Assembly: GCA_905201565.1 (NCBI GenBank) | Contig: CAJKOS010000134.1 | Span: 1-5,241 of the forward strand | Direction of reading: 5' to 3' | Origin: an uncultured Erysipelotrichaceae bacterium | GTDB lineage: Bacteria; Bacillota_I; Bacilli_A; Erysipelotrichales; Erysipelotrichaceae | Length of the DNA stretch: 5,241 bases | Shown: one piece after another, positions 1-5,241 of the stretch | How positions within the stretch are numbered: position 1 is the stretch's first letter | How the letters are laid out: every line of letters starts with the position of its first letter | Program-made: the position numbers and the translations under genes | Notes under the pieces: model-generated | Database searches by the model: none | Told to the model about the DNA's origin: nothing | The model's input: only the letters and a program-made list of their open reading frames with translations

Positions 1-462
1 AGGTGGGAGTATTCTGCTGGGGTTTTAGATAAACATACATATTATTTTTTCAAAAAACACCTCTCCCCTTTACTGCAAAGTGGTCAGCTTCGCATGACAA
101 TTCCAGACATGCCGAAAAGTCGCAACCAAAGATATGTGGCAACATCGACTTTTAGCAATGAAAAAGAAGTCAAACATAATATCACCAACCATGTCAGTGA
201 CAAAGTTAACGACCATGTCAGTGACAAAGTTAGTGACAAAGTCACTCCTCAAGTAACCAGTATTATTGCAATTTTAGAATATTGCAAAGAGCCTCGATCA
301 AGGGAAGAAATCATGAAATATTGTGGTTATGAACATACATATTATTTCTTCAAAAAACACCTCTCCCCTTTACTACAAAGCGGGCAGCTTCAAATGACTA
401 TCCCGGATAAACCACATAGCCGTAACCAGAAGTATGTGACTGTCAAAAAGACGAATAATTAA
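1..462 (+). CDS. C-terminal part of a Schlafen/AlbA_2-type or Fic-type protein with duplicated winged-helix tail (5' end outside window)
   Basis: The frame is open from base 1 to a TAA stop at 460-462, giving 153 visible residues with no start; internal Met codons such as 94 lie inside a domain and are not starts. Visible residues about 12-47 and 112-147 are near-copies of one module, HTYYFFKKHLSPLLQSGQL followed by a TIPD(M/K)P..SRNQ(R/K)YV end. Between them lies a tetrapeptide tract (VSDK, VNDH, VTPQ) and then a helical stretch with REEIMKYCGY. From family memory, this VTPQV linker plus TIPDKP..RNQKY winged-helix tail ends COG2865-type regulators (AlbA_2 plus a GHKL-like ATPase region) and some Fic AMP-transferases; the missing N-terminus decides which. 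The role is probably DNA or protein binding by a regulator. Having two tail modules is odd, because I recall one as usual. The gene ends before a hairpin terminator and faces the ABC operon convergently. Confidence 0.72.
   Translation, partial: RWEYSAGVLDKHTYYFFKKHLSPLLQSGQLRMTIPDMPKSRNQRYVATSTFSNEKEVKHNITNHVSDKVNDHVSDKVSDKVTPQVTSIIAILEYCKEPRSREEIMKYCGYEHTYYFFKKHLSPLLQSGQLQMTIPDKPHSRNQKYVTVKKTNN
31..440 (+). repeat. 300-bp-spaced direct repeat (31-140 and 331-440) coding the duplicated winged-helix module
   Basis: Bases 31-90 and 331-390 differ at only 5 of 60 positions, and 4 of those 5 changes are synonymous. The offset is exactly 300 bp, so the frame is kept. Similarity falls in the next 30 bases (12 differences), continues more weakly to about 139/439, and is poor in the 30 bases before. 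It looks like an in-frame internal domain duplication, with the core kept alike by recent origin, gene conversion or selection. Confidence 0.85.
181..252 (+). repeat. 12-bp/tetrapeptide tandem repeat in the linker
   Basis: Six in-frame tetrapeptides follow one another: ITNH, VSDK, VNDH, VSDK, VSDK, VTPQ. A 21-bp stretch at 188-208 recurs exactly at 212-232, and AGTGACAAAGT occurs at 196, 220 and 232. A hydrophobic residue every fourth position fits a short helical or coiled linker between the two winged-helix modules. Such short-period tracts can gain or lose units by slippage without breaking the frame. Confidence 0.8.
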
Positions 463-469
463 TCTTTAT

Positions 470-500
470 CAGGAACCGGATGTGACTGGTTCCTGTTTTC
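470..500 (+). terminator. Rho-independent terminator of the winged-helix-tail gene
   Basis: CAGGAACC (470-477) pairs perfectly with GGTTCCTG (488-495). The stem extends inward by a G-T and a G-C pair, leaving a 6-nt loop, and TTTTC follows. It lies 7 nt after the stop codon. The T-tract is short, so strength is uncertain. Confidence 0.75.
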
Positions 501-505
501 TGTAC

Positions 506-537
506 AGAAAAAGAGTATGACAACTATCATACTCCTT
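506..537 (-). terminator. Rho-independent terminator of the amino acid ABC operon
   Basis: On the minus strand GAGTATGA (534-527) pairs with TCATACTC (520-513). The stem is extended outward by up to three pairs into the A/T flanks, and TTTTTC (512-507) follows. It sits 8 nt past the stop of the binding-protein gene and nearly abuts the plus-strand terminator, so the convergent units are insulated from each other. Confidence 0.8.
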
Positions 538-545
538 ACTGGTTG

Positions 546-1328
546 TTATTCGTTTGTGATATCAATTCCAAAGTACTTTTCAGAAAGTTCTGCAAGTGTT
601 CCATCATCTCTCATTTCCTGCAGTGCACCATTGACTGCTTCACGGAGTGCATCACTTCCCTTTTTCATAGGAATAGCATAGCGTGTGACTTCATCAAGCT
701 GTGCTACTACCTGAAGACCAGTTTCACCTGTGACATTGAGGTAGTCCTGGATGGAAGTGTCCGCATTGATGGTTGCGTCTACTGTACCATTGAGAACAAG
801 TTCCATTGTCTGGGCAAGGGTTGGTACATTGGAAACTGTAGCACCATATTCTTCACCAATTTCAGCATAGGTAGAACCTGTGGAATTGGCAGATGTTCTC
901 CCTTCAAGGTCATCGAAAGATGTAATAGAGTCATCACCAACTCTTGTCACAAGGTCAATGTGGTCATAGGCATATGGTTCACTGAAGTCAAAGGACTGTT
1001 CTCTTTCTTCTGTAATGTCTACACCATTGACAACAATGTCATAAACACCTGTGCTGAGACCTGTAAGAAGTCCTTCCCATGGTCCTTCGGAAATCACTGC
1101 TTCGACACCAAGTCTTTCCGCAATACCCTGCGCAACTTCCACATCATAACCGACAAGGTTGTCATCTTCATCATGGTAAGAGAATGGCTGCCATGTGCCT
1201 TCAAGACCAATGCGCAGTTTTCCAGCATCCTGAACACTGGAAAGAGATGTATCACTGCCAGAAGATGAGCATCCGGCAAGTGTTGCGAGCATAGAAGCTG
1301 CAAGTGCTGTTTTGAATAGTCTGTTCAT
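546..1328 (-). CDS. Polar amino acid ABC transporter substrate-binding lipoprotein (cystine-type, solute-binding family 3)
   Basis: This 260-residue protein captures an amino acid outside the membrane and delivers it to the permease encoded two genes upstream. Residues 1-20 are a signal peptide (NRLFK, then a hydrophobic stretch) ending in the lipobox LAGC, with Cys21 as the lipidation site; a Ser/Gly/Asp-rich tether follows. The mature part shows family-3 landmarks: GLEGTWQPFSYHDED (42-56), LVGYDVEVA (59-67), ITEEREQSFDFSEPY (106-120) with Arg110 at the usual carboxylate-binding place, NSTGSTYAE (149-157), and DATINAD (185-191), whose Asp191 matches the usual amino-group ligand. GTW.PFS..D together with DATIN resembles FliY/TcyA cystine binders, but the substrate remains an inference. 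GGAGG at 1341-1337 sits 8 nt before the ATG, inside the end of the ATPase gene. It is last in the operon and followed by a terminator. Confidence 0.93.
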   Translation of the reverse strand: MNRLFKTALAASMLATLAGCSSSGSDTSLSSVQDAGKLRIGLEGTWQPFSYHDEDDNLVGYDVEVAQGIAERLGVEAVISEGPWEGLLTGLSTGVYDIVVNGVDITEEREQSFDFSEPYAYDHIDLVTRVGDDSITSFDDLEGRTSANSTGSTYAEIGEEYGATVSNVPTLAQTMELVLNGTVDATINADTSIQDYLNVTGETGLQVVAQLDEVTRYAIPMKKGSDALREAVNGALQEMRDDGTLAELSEKYFGIDITNE

Positions 1329-1331
1329 GTG

Positions 1332-2084
1332 TTAGTCCTCCAATTTTCTATTTTCCAGACGAAGGAAGTCCTTCGTGCGCTGTAGCTGTGGATGGTCGAA
1401 GAATGCTTTTGATTCTCCTTCTTCGACAATAACTCCCTTTTCCATGAGAATTGTATGATTCGATACATTGCGGGCAAATTCCATTTCATGGGTGACGACA
1501 ATCATCGTTCTTCCCTCTTCCGCAAGATCTTTCATAACATTCAACACTTCACCGATAAGCTCTGGATCAAGGGCAGATGTAGGTTCATCAAAGTAGATAA
1601 TCTCCGGGTCTGGTGCCAGGGCACGGGCAATAGCAACACGCTGCTGCTGCCCACCAGATAACTGTGCAGGATAATAAGAAGCACGATCCGCAAGACCAAC
1701 CTTGCCAAGCAGTTCCATACCTCTTTCTTCTGCTTCCTTCTTTGGTACTTTGCGCCCTGTAATCAGACCCTGTGTAACATTTTCTAGGGCTGTCTTATTG
1801 GCAAAGAGGTTGTAGTTCTGGAATACAAAACCAGTTCTCAGGCGGATAGCCGCAATTTCTTTTTTGGTAATCTTTGAAAGATCATATGTCTTTCCATCAA
1901 ATGTCATCGTTCCCTTGTCCGCATGTTCAAGGAAGTTGATACATCTGAGAAATGTAGTCTTACCAGAACCAGATGGACCAAGGATAGCAACCACATCACC
2001 TTTTTCTACATTCAGGCTGATGCCATCCAACACCTTGAGGTCACCAAATGATTTTTCGATTCCTTCTATTTTCAATACTGACAT
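1332..2084 (-). CDS. Polar amino acid ABC transporter ATP-binding protein
   Basis: This 250-residue cytoplasmic ATPase drives the importer and has the usual length for the GlnQ/TcyC class. Every nucleotide-binding motif is present: A-loop aromatic Phe13, Walker A GPSGSGKT (36-43), Q-loop Gln89 in FVFQNYNLF, signature LSGGQQQR (142-149), Walker B IIYFDE (162-167), D-loop SALD (170-173) and switch His199 in VTHE. TALENV after the Q-loop and the missing C-terminal regulatory domain fit amino acid importers rather than methionine or nickel types. The ATG shares one base with the permease stop (TAATG), and AAAGGAGA at 2099-2092 lies 7 nt ahead. Only 3 nt separate its stop from the binding-protein start. 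Substrate specificity cannot be read from the ATPase; cystine is suggested only by the binding protein. Confidence 0.96.
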   Translation of the reverse strand: MSVLKIEGIEKSFGDLKVLDGISLNVEKGDVVAILGPSGSGKTTFLRCINFLEHADKGTMTFDGKTYDLSKITKKEIAAIRLRTGFVFQNYNLFANKTALENVTQGLITGRKVPKKEAEERGMELLGKVGLADRASYYPAQLSGGQQQRVAIARALAPDPEIIYFDEPTSALDPELIGEVLNVMKDLAEEGRTMIVVTHEMEFARNVSNHTILMEKGVIVEEGESKAFFDHPQLQRTKDFLRLENRKLED

Positions 2085-2761
2085 TACCAGATCTCCTTTG
2101 CCTGATAGCGGTTCAGGCGCTTTTCAATCCGCTTCTGCAGGAATGTAATCACCGTGCAGAAAATGAGATATACAATTGCGACCGTAATATATAACGGCAA
2201 AAACACATAAGTTGTGCCGGCAATTCTCTGTGTCGTCATCAGCATCTCTACAACCGTGATATTAGCCGCAAGAGATGTATCCTTGACAAGAGAAATCAGG
2301 GAGTTGCCCAATGCCGGGAAGGCTGTGCGGAATGCCTGTGGCAATACGATATGCCACATGATCTGCACAAAGTTCATGCCTATGCAATATCCAGCTTCTG
2401 TCTGTCCATTTGGCACAGCTTCCAATGAACCACGCAATGTTTCAGACATATACGCACCTTCACAAAAGGAAAAGGCAACAACTGCTGTCCAGAACGGATC
2501 AACCCTGAACCCAAGAGCAGGAAGTCCATAGAAGATGATGTAGAGCTGAACAAGAAGTGGTGTACCACGAATCAGCCAGATATAGAAACGACAAATCTCC
2601 TTCAATACGGGTACTTTGCCATACTGGATCAGTGCGACAATCACCGCAATCAACAAACCAAAGGCAAATGACAAAATTGTCATTGGAATGGTTACCTGTA
2701 TACCGGCAATGAGCACTTTGCCAAAAGCTTCTGTAATAATTTCCCAAACTCTTGCGTCCAT
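2084..2761 (-). CDS. Polar amino acid ABC transporter permease (HisM/GlnP/TcyB family)
   Basis: This 225-residue inner-membrane subunit forms the translocation pore, probably as a homodimer because the operon has only one permease gene. Hydrophobic segments are seen at about 20-45, 57-83, 90-105, 145-165 and 190-212, the usual five-helix plan. Family marks are [10 protein letters not shown] (64-73) followed by FYGLP (77-81), the [18 protein letters not shown] stretch (106-123), and the EAA coupling loop running from about 122 through Gly128 to [11 protein letters not shown] (139-149), which docks on the ATPase. It is the first gene of the operon. The ATG at 2761 follows AGAGAGGA (2773-2766) at a short 4-nt spacing. 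Another ATG at 2765 is out of frame. Its stop overlaps the ATPase start by one base. Confidence 0.95.
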   Translation of the reverse strand: MDARVWEIITEAFGKVLIAGIQVTIPMTILSFAFGLLIAVIVALIQYGKVPVLKEICRFYIWLIRGTPLLVQLYIIFYGLPALGFRVDPFWTAVVAFSFCEGAYMSETLRGSLEAVPNGQTEAGYCIGMNFVQIMWHIVLPQAFRTAFPALGNSLISLVKDTSLAANITVVEMLMTTQRIAGTTYVFLPLYITVAIVYLIFCTVITFLQKRIEKRLNRYQAKEIW

Positions 2762-2785
2762 ACATTCCTCTCTTTCTGTTTCCCT

Positions 2786-2814
2786 ATTGTAATGAGCGCA
2801 TCACACTTTCGCAA
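2786..2814 (-). promoter_or_regulatory. Promoter of the ABC importer operon
   Basis: On the minus strand TTGCGA (2814-2809) and TACAAT (2791-2786) are exactly 17 nt apart, matching the vegetative -35 and -10 boxes at 4 of 6 and 5 of 6 positions. Transcription would start near 2779, leaving a leader of about 18 nt that contains the permease Shine-Dalgarno site. No long leader, and so no T-box or riboswitch, fits downstream of this promoter. Confidence 0.6.
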
Positions 2815-2826
2815 TAAATACGCTCA
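2793..2826. promoter_or_regulatory. Inverted repeat overlapping the ABC operon promoter (possible operator)
   Basis: TGAGCGCA (2793-2800) and TACGCTCA (2819-2826) are inverted copies matching at 7 of 8 positions, separated by 18 bp. One arm falls in the spacer between -35 and -10, the other just upstream of the -35 box, so a bound dimer would cover the promoter. The regulator is unknown. As RNA it would form a hairpin, but it lies upstream of the predicted start site. Confidence 0.4.
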
Positions 2827-2875
2827 AAACTATGCATACCTTGTTTCTATAGATAATTATTCAAAAAACACATGC

Positions 2876-2904
2876 AATAAAAAGATATGTCACTCAGACA
2901 TATC
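2876..2904 (-). terminator. Rho-independent terminator overlapping the chorismate mutase stop codon
   Basis: On the minus strand GATATGTC (2904-2897) and GACATATC (2891-2884) pair perfectly around a 5-nt loop, and TTTTTATT (2883-2876) follows. The TGA stop at 2892-2890 lies within the loop and the 3' arm, so the last codons are part of the hairpin. The stem is AT-rich, so termination may be partial. Confidence 0.7.
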
Positions 2905-3183
2905 CTGTTTCTTTTTCACAATCTTTTCCTGATACAGTTTTGACTGCTTCAACATCTCATTAAACCACGCTATATAATAAGGATAAAGTTCTGGATCAAC
3001 CAACTCACCATTCTTCTTGCGGATTTCATCTTCCCTTCCTCCATCAAACACAGCAACACCATGATCCATCTTCCAGGCAATCACATCTTTAACTGCCTCA
3101 AACCTCTCTTCAAAGAGCCGGATCATTTCTTTATCCACTGCATCTATTCTCTCTCTTGCCTTCAAGAGCCTTTCATCCTTCAT
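2890..3183 (-). CDS. Monofunctional AroQ-class chorismate mutase
   Basis: It converts chorismate to prephenate, the branch step to phenylalanine and tyrosine, in the cytoplasm. At 97 residues it matches the single-domain AroQ fold: three helices, dimeric, active sites shared between chains. Every residue known from the E. coli P-protein mutase has a counterpart (numbered from this start): Arg10 (Arg11), Arg27 (Arg28), Lys38 (Lys39), Asp47 (Asp48), Arg50 (Arg51), Glu51 (Glu52), Ser81 (Ser84) and Gln85 (Gln88), in the motifs RERID, ERF, WKMDHG.AVFD..RE and QSKLYQ. An active enzyme is therefore likely. No prephenate dehydratase or dehydrogenase is fused or adjacent. The ATG at 3192 would add MKK, but it touches the Shine-Dalgarno site, so 3183 is preferred. 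No gene symbol is given because aroQ also names a dehydroquinase. It has its own terminator, apart from the ABC operon. Confidence 0.88.
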   Translation of the reverse strand: MKDERLLKARERIDAVDKEMIRLFEERFEAVKDVIAWKMDHGVAVFDGGREDEIRKKNGELVDPELYPYYIAWFNEMLKQSKLYQEKIVKKKQDMSE

Positions 3184-3192
3184 TTTTTTCAT

Positions 3193-3199
3193 CCCCTTT
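3193..3199 (-). promoter_or_regulatory. Shine-Dalgarno site that decides the chorismate mutase start
   Basis: The minus strand reads AAAGGGG at 3199-3193. It directly abuts the ATG at 3192, leaving no spacer, but sits 9 nt before the ATG at 3183. Ribosome geometry therefore favours the inner Met and a 97-residue protein. Confidence 0.6.
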
Positions 3200-3205
3200 C
3201 ATTCA

Positions 3206-3282
3206 ATTATATGTTATTTATACGGATTATGTATCATTTTCATAAAAGTTTTCACAATTTCTTTCATCTCATGTTGTATAAT
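3206..3282. promoter_or_regulatory. Divergent promoter region between chorismate mutase and ATP-grasp genes
   Basis: On the plus strand a consensus TATAAT (3277-3282) lies 28 nt before the ATP-grasp ATG. The best -35 match, TTCACA (3251-3256), is 20 nt away, which is too long, so the -35 is unsure. On the minus strand TATAAT (3211-3206) has GATACA (3235-3230) 18 nt upstream, but it would start RNA almost at the Shine-Dalgarno site. An alternative is TATAAA (3222-3217) with TTATGA (3245-3240) at 17 nt. The area is very AT-rich, so chance matches are likely. Confidence 0.4.
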
Positions 3283-3295
3283 TTTTTCATCCGAT

Positions 3296-3304
3296 AAGGG
3301 GGAG
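3296..3304 (+). promoter_or_regulatory. Ribosome binding site of the ATP-grasp gene
   Basis: AAGGGGGAG ends 6 nt before the ATG at 3311. This supports that start, and no in-frame upstream Met competes with it. Confidence 0.7.
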
Positions 3305-3310
3305 ACATTT

Positions 3311-4528
3311 ATGAATAATTTCGTGTTTATTTCTGCCAATTTCCCTAAGACATACTACCAGTTTCCAAAAGCCTGGAAGCAGATTGGCGGAACTTCACTA
3401 TGTATTGGCGAAGATCCTTATGATTCTCTGTCACAGGAATTGAAGGACTCCATGGATGAATACTACCAGGTTGGTTCCATGCAGAATTATGATGAAATGT
3501 ACAGGGCAGTCGCATGGTTTGCCCACAAGCATGGCAAGATTGACTGGCTTGAAAGCAATAATGAATTCTGGTTGCAGCAGGATGCACAGCTGCGTGAAGA
3601 CTTCAACATCAACACCGGTGACAAGACAAAGGATGTCATGCGCTATAGACGCAAATCCAACATGAAAGCCTATTATGAAAAAGCCGGTGTACCATGTGCA
3701 AGATATCACCTGACTTCTACCTATGAAGAAGGAAAGAAGTTTGTCAAAGAAGTCGGTTTCCCGGTCATCGTCAAACCAGACGATGGTGTAGGTGCTAATG
3801 CGACATGGAAGATCAATAACGATAAGGAACTGAAGGATTTCTATAAGCAGAACCTGCCAACCCAGTACATCATGGAAGAATATGTTCCTGGTTATATCGT
3901 TTCCTTTGACGGCATCACCGATCAGGATGGCAATATCATCTTCAAGACAGCACACACCTTCCCAGAGCCAATCATGGACCTTGTCAACCAGGCTGAAGAA
4001 TGTCTGTATTGGTCGGAGCGGGAAATTCCAGAAGACCTTGACAAAATGGGCAGCGCTGTCATCAAGGCATTTGACATCCGTGGCAGATTCTTCCATACCG
4101 AATACTTCCGCCTTTCCGAAGACAAACCAGGTCTAGGCAAAAAAGGTGGTCTTGTCGGCCTTGAAGTCAACATGCGTCCACCAGGAGGCTATACACCGGA
4201 TATGATGAACTTTGCTAATGACATCAATGTCTACAGCATTTATGCAAACATGGCAATGTTCAACCACGGCATCTATGAAACACACCGTCCATACTACTGT
4301 GTCTATGTCGGCAAACGTGATGGACTGGACTACAAAAACAGCGATGCGGCTATTTATGCAAGATATGGTTCCAACATCTGTATGCATGAGCGCATGCCGG
4401 ATATCCTTGGCAAAGCCATGGGCAATGACATGTTCATCGCCCGTTTCCGTGACAAGAAGAGCATGAATGAATTCGCTTCCTTCGTCTATGCCAAAAACGA
4501 ACCGGTGAAAGGAAAGAAGAGCAAATGA
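3311..4528 (+). CDS. ATP-grasp domain protein, putative carboxylate-amine (or thiol) ligase of unknown substrate
   Basis: This 405-residue soluble protein is of the class that activates a carboxylate as acyl phosphate and joins it to a nucleophile. Layout: N-terminal nucleotide-fold region (about 1-110, opening FVFISANFP), ATP-grasp lid (about 111-200), catalytic core (about 200-300) and an alpha/beta C-terminal part (about 310-400). Likely ATP contacts are Lys119 in RRKSNMKAYYEKAGVP, Lys155 in FPVIVKPDDGVGA with its glycine loop, and Glu189/Glu190 in IMEEYVPG. Likely metal ligands are Glu264 (FFHTEYF), Glu285 and Asn287 in GLEVNMRPPGGY; Arg289 would hold phosphate. So the ATP site looks intact. 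It resembles the biotin-carboxylase/PylC/carnosine-synthase type broadly, but I cannot assign a substrate. No signal peptide is seen. The last codon overlaps the esterase start (ATGA), suggesting a common pathway. It is transcribed divergently from chorismate mutase. Confidence 0.9.
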   Translation: MNNFVFISANFPKTYYQFPKAWKQIGGTSLCIGEDPYDSLSQELKDSMDEYYQVGSMQNYDEMYRAVAWFAHKHGKIDWLESNNEFWLQQDAQLREDFNINTGDKTKDVMRYRRKSNMKAYYEKAGVPCARYHLTSTYEEGKKFVKEVGFPVIVKPDDGVGANATWKINNDKELKDFYKQNLPTQYIMEEYVPGYIVSFDGITDQDGNIIFKTAHTFPEPIMDLVNQAEECLYWSEREIPEDLDKMGSAVIKAFDIRGRFFHTEYFRLSEDKPGLGKKGGLVGLEVNMRPPGGYTPDMMNFANDINVYSIYANMAMFNHGIYETHRPYYCVYVGKRDGLDYKNSDAAIYARYGSNICMHERMPDILGKAMGNDMFIARFRDKKSMNEFASFVYAKNEPVKGKKSK

Positions 4529-5241
4529 AAACAGAATATTATAAGGAATACTCCGCCAACCTTGGCAGAGACATGGAATTCAAAGTCTATGGGCATGGTG
4601 GAAAACCAATGCTCGTATTCCCTTCCCAGGATGGAAGATTCTTCGACTACGAAAATAATGGCATGGTAGACTGTGCTGCTCCATATATTGAAGATGGCAG
4701 AATCCAGCTCTTCTGCTGTGACTCCAACGATGTCAACAGCTGGTCTTCCAAGTCATGGGACAACAGGTGGCGCATCGAACAACAGGAAGCTTATTTCCAT
4801 TACATTTGCGATGAACTATGCCCGCGCATCTTTGAAATCAATGCCGCAGCCAACAACGGCACATATGCGGACGGCATTCTCACTACAGGCTGTTCCATGG
4901 GGGCTACCCACGCCCTTAACTTCATGTTAAGAAGACCAGACATCTTCTCCGGATGCATTGCTCTTTCCGGAGCATATGATGCAAGACTTTTCTTCCCGGA
5001 TTATATGGATGACCTCGTCTATACAAACTCTCCAGTTGATTACATCAACGGCATGCCATATGACCACCCATATGTAGAAATGTACAGACATAGGGACATT
5101 ATCCTCTGCTGCGGAAGAGGTGCCTGGGAACATCCGATGCAGGAAGACTCCGCACGTATGAAGGAACTATTTGAATACAAGAATATTCCTGCTTGGGTAG
5201 ACTTCTGGGGTAATGATGTAGCTCACGACTGGCCATGGTGG
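4525..5241 (+). CDS. Esterase-family alpha/beta hydrolase (3' end outside window)
   Basis: The 239 visible codons are open to the window edge with no stop; homologs I recall end soon after, so perhaps 10-30 residues are missing. The nucleophile is probably Ser124 in TTGCSMGATHA, a G-x-S-x-G elbow, and His234 in NDVAHDWPWW is the likely catalytic histidine. The acid residue is not clear; it lies in 190-234, around GRGAWE or VDFWGND. The N-terminal run YGHGGKPMLVFPSQDGRFFD, then NNGMVD, and the FCCDSNDVNSW segment fit a conserved putative-esterase family (esterase D/Ag85-like fold). No signal peptide or membrane helix is seen, so it should be cytosolic. The start overlaps the ATP-grasp stop as ATGA. 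AAAGGA (4508-4513) is 11 nt upstream, a poor spacing, so translation probably relies on re-initiation. It may hydrolyse the ligase product, a precursor, or a shared intermediate. Confidence 0.88.
   Translation, partial: MKTEYYKEYSANLGRDMEFKVYGHGGKPMLVFPSQDGRFFDYENNGMVDCAAPYIEDGRIQLFCCDSNDVNSWSSKSWDNRWRIEQQEAYFHYICDELCPRIFEINAAANNGTYADGILTTGCSMGATHALNFMLRRPDIFSGCIALSGAYDARLFFPDYMDDLVYTNSPVDYINGMPYDHPYVEMYRHRDIILCCGRGAWEHPMQEDSARMKELFEYKNIPAWVDFWGNDVAHDWPWW

Noticed and set aside
70..252. A minus-strand frame with repeating NFVTDMV-like units that looks like a small repeat protein
   Set aside because: The periodicity is just the reverse complement of the VSDK tetrapeptide tract in the plus-strand gene.
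31..390. The repeated block as a CRISPR array or insertion-sequence ends
   Set aside because: There are only two copies, in direct orientation, in frame and encoding the same protein module; there are no spacers, inverted ends or target duplications.
543..1268. A 241-codon open frame on the plus strand, Cys- and Phe-rich
   Set aside because: It lies antisense to the lipoprotein gene, which has a signal peptide, a lipobox and family-3 motifs; the long frame is a by-product of the codon use of that gene, with no domain or good ribosome site of its own.
2762..2889. Possible T-box or riboswitch leader ahead of the amino acid importer
   Set aside because: The predicted start site is only about 18 nt before the permease, no T-box core is seen, and the only stem lies over the promoter without a T-tract behind it.
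3193..3310. A small ncRNA or extra small gene in the divergent gap
   Set aside because: The 118-nt gap is AT-rich and is accounted for by divergent promoters and ribosome sites; no stable hairpin or convincing start-plus-RBS frame was seen.
3431..4096. A 221-codon open frame on the minus strand
   Set aside because: It is antisense to the well-supported ATP-grasp gene and shows only compositionally biased sequence without recognisable motifs.

Overview
The window looks like a chromosomal stretch from a low- to mid-GC Gram-positive (Bacillota) bacterium. The evidence is strong purine-rich Shine-Dalgarno sites, a lipoprotein-type solute-binding protein with a short signal peptide, intrinsic hairpin/T-tract terminators, and densely packed genes. 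A gut-associated Erysipelotrichia or Clostridia relative would fit. That placement is an impression and cannot be proved from this sequence.

Layout. Bases 1-462 (+) hold the 3' end of a gene whose product ends in two near-identical winged-helix-like modules exactly 100 codons apart, joined by a tetrapeptide-repeat linker. This tail type is known from Schlafen/AlbA_2-type ATP-binding regulators and some Fic proteins. It converges on the next operon, and the 83-bp gap carries two back-to-back intrinsic terminators, one per strand. Bases 546-2761 (-) are a compact three-gene polar amino acid ABC importer operon, probably for cystine or a similar amino acid, in the order permease, ATPase, substrate-binding lipoprotein. 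It has a good sigma-A-type promoter, and an inverted repeat around the -35 box looks like an operator. Bases 2890-3183 (-) encode a small stand-alone AroQ-class chorismate mutase with its own terminator, so it is probably a separate transcript. Bases 3311-5241 (+) are divergently transcribed: an ATP-grasp ligase of unknown substrate overlaps by 4 nt (ATGA) with a cytosolic esterase-family alpha/beta hydrolase that runs off the window end.

How the genes work together. The ABC genes make one complete importer: binding protein outside the membrane, a permease that presumably homodimerises, and an ATPase dimer. The ATP-grasp/esterase pair is translationally coupled, so the two proteins probably act in one pathway, perhaps making and processing an amide or ester conjugate. 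Neither substrate can be read from sequence. This pair is the best candidate here for an uncharacterised small system. No rRNA, tRNA, CRISPR array, insertion sequence or phage gene was seen, and no gap between genes exceeds about 130 bases.
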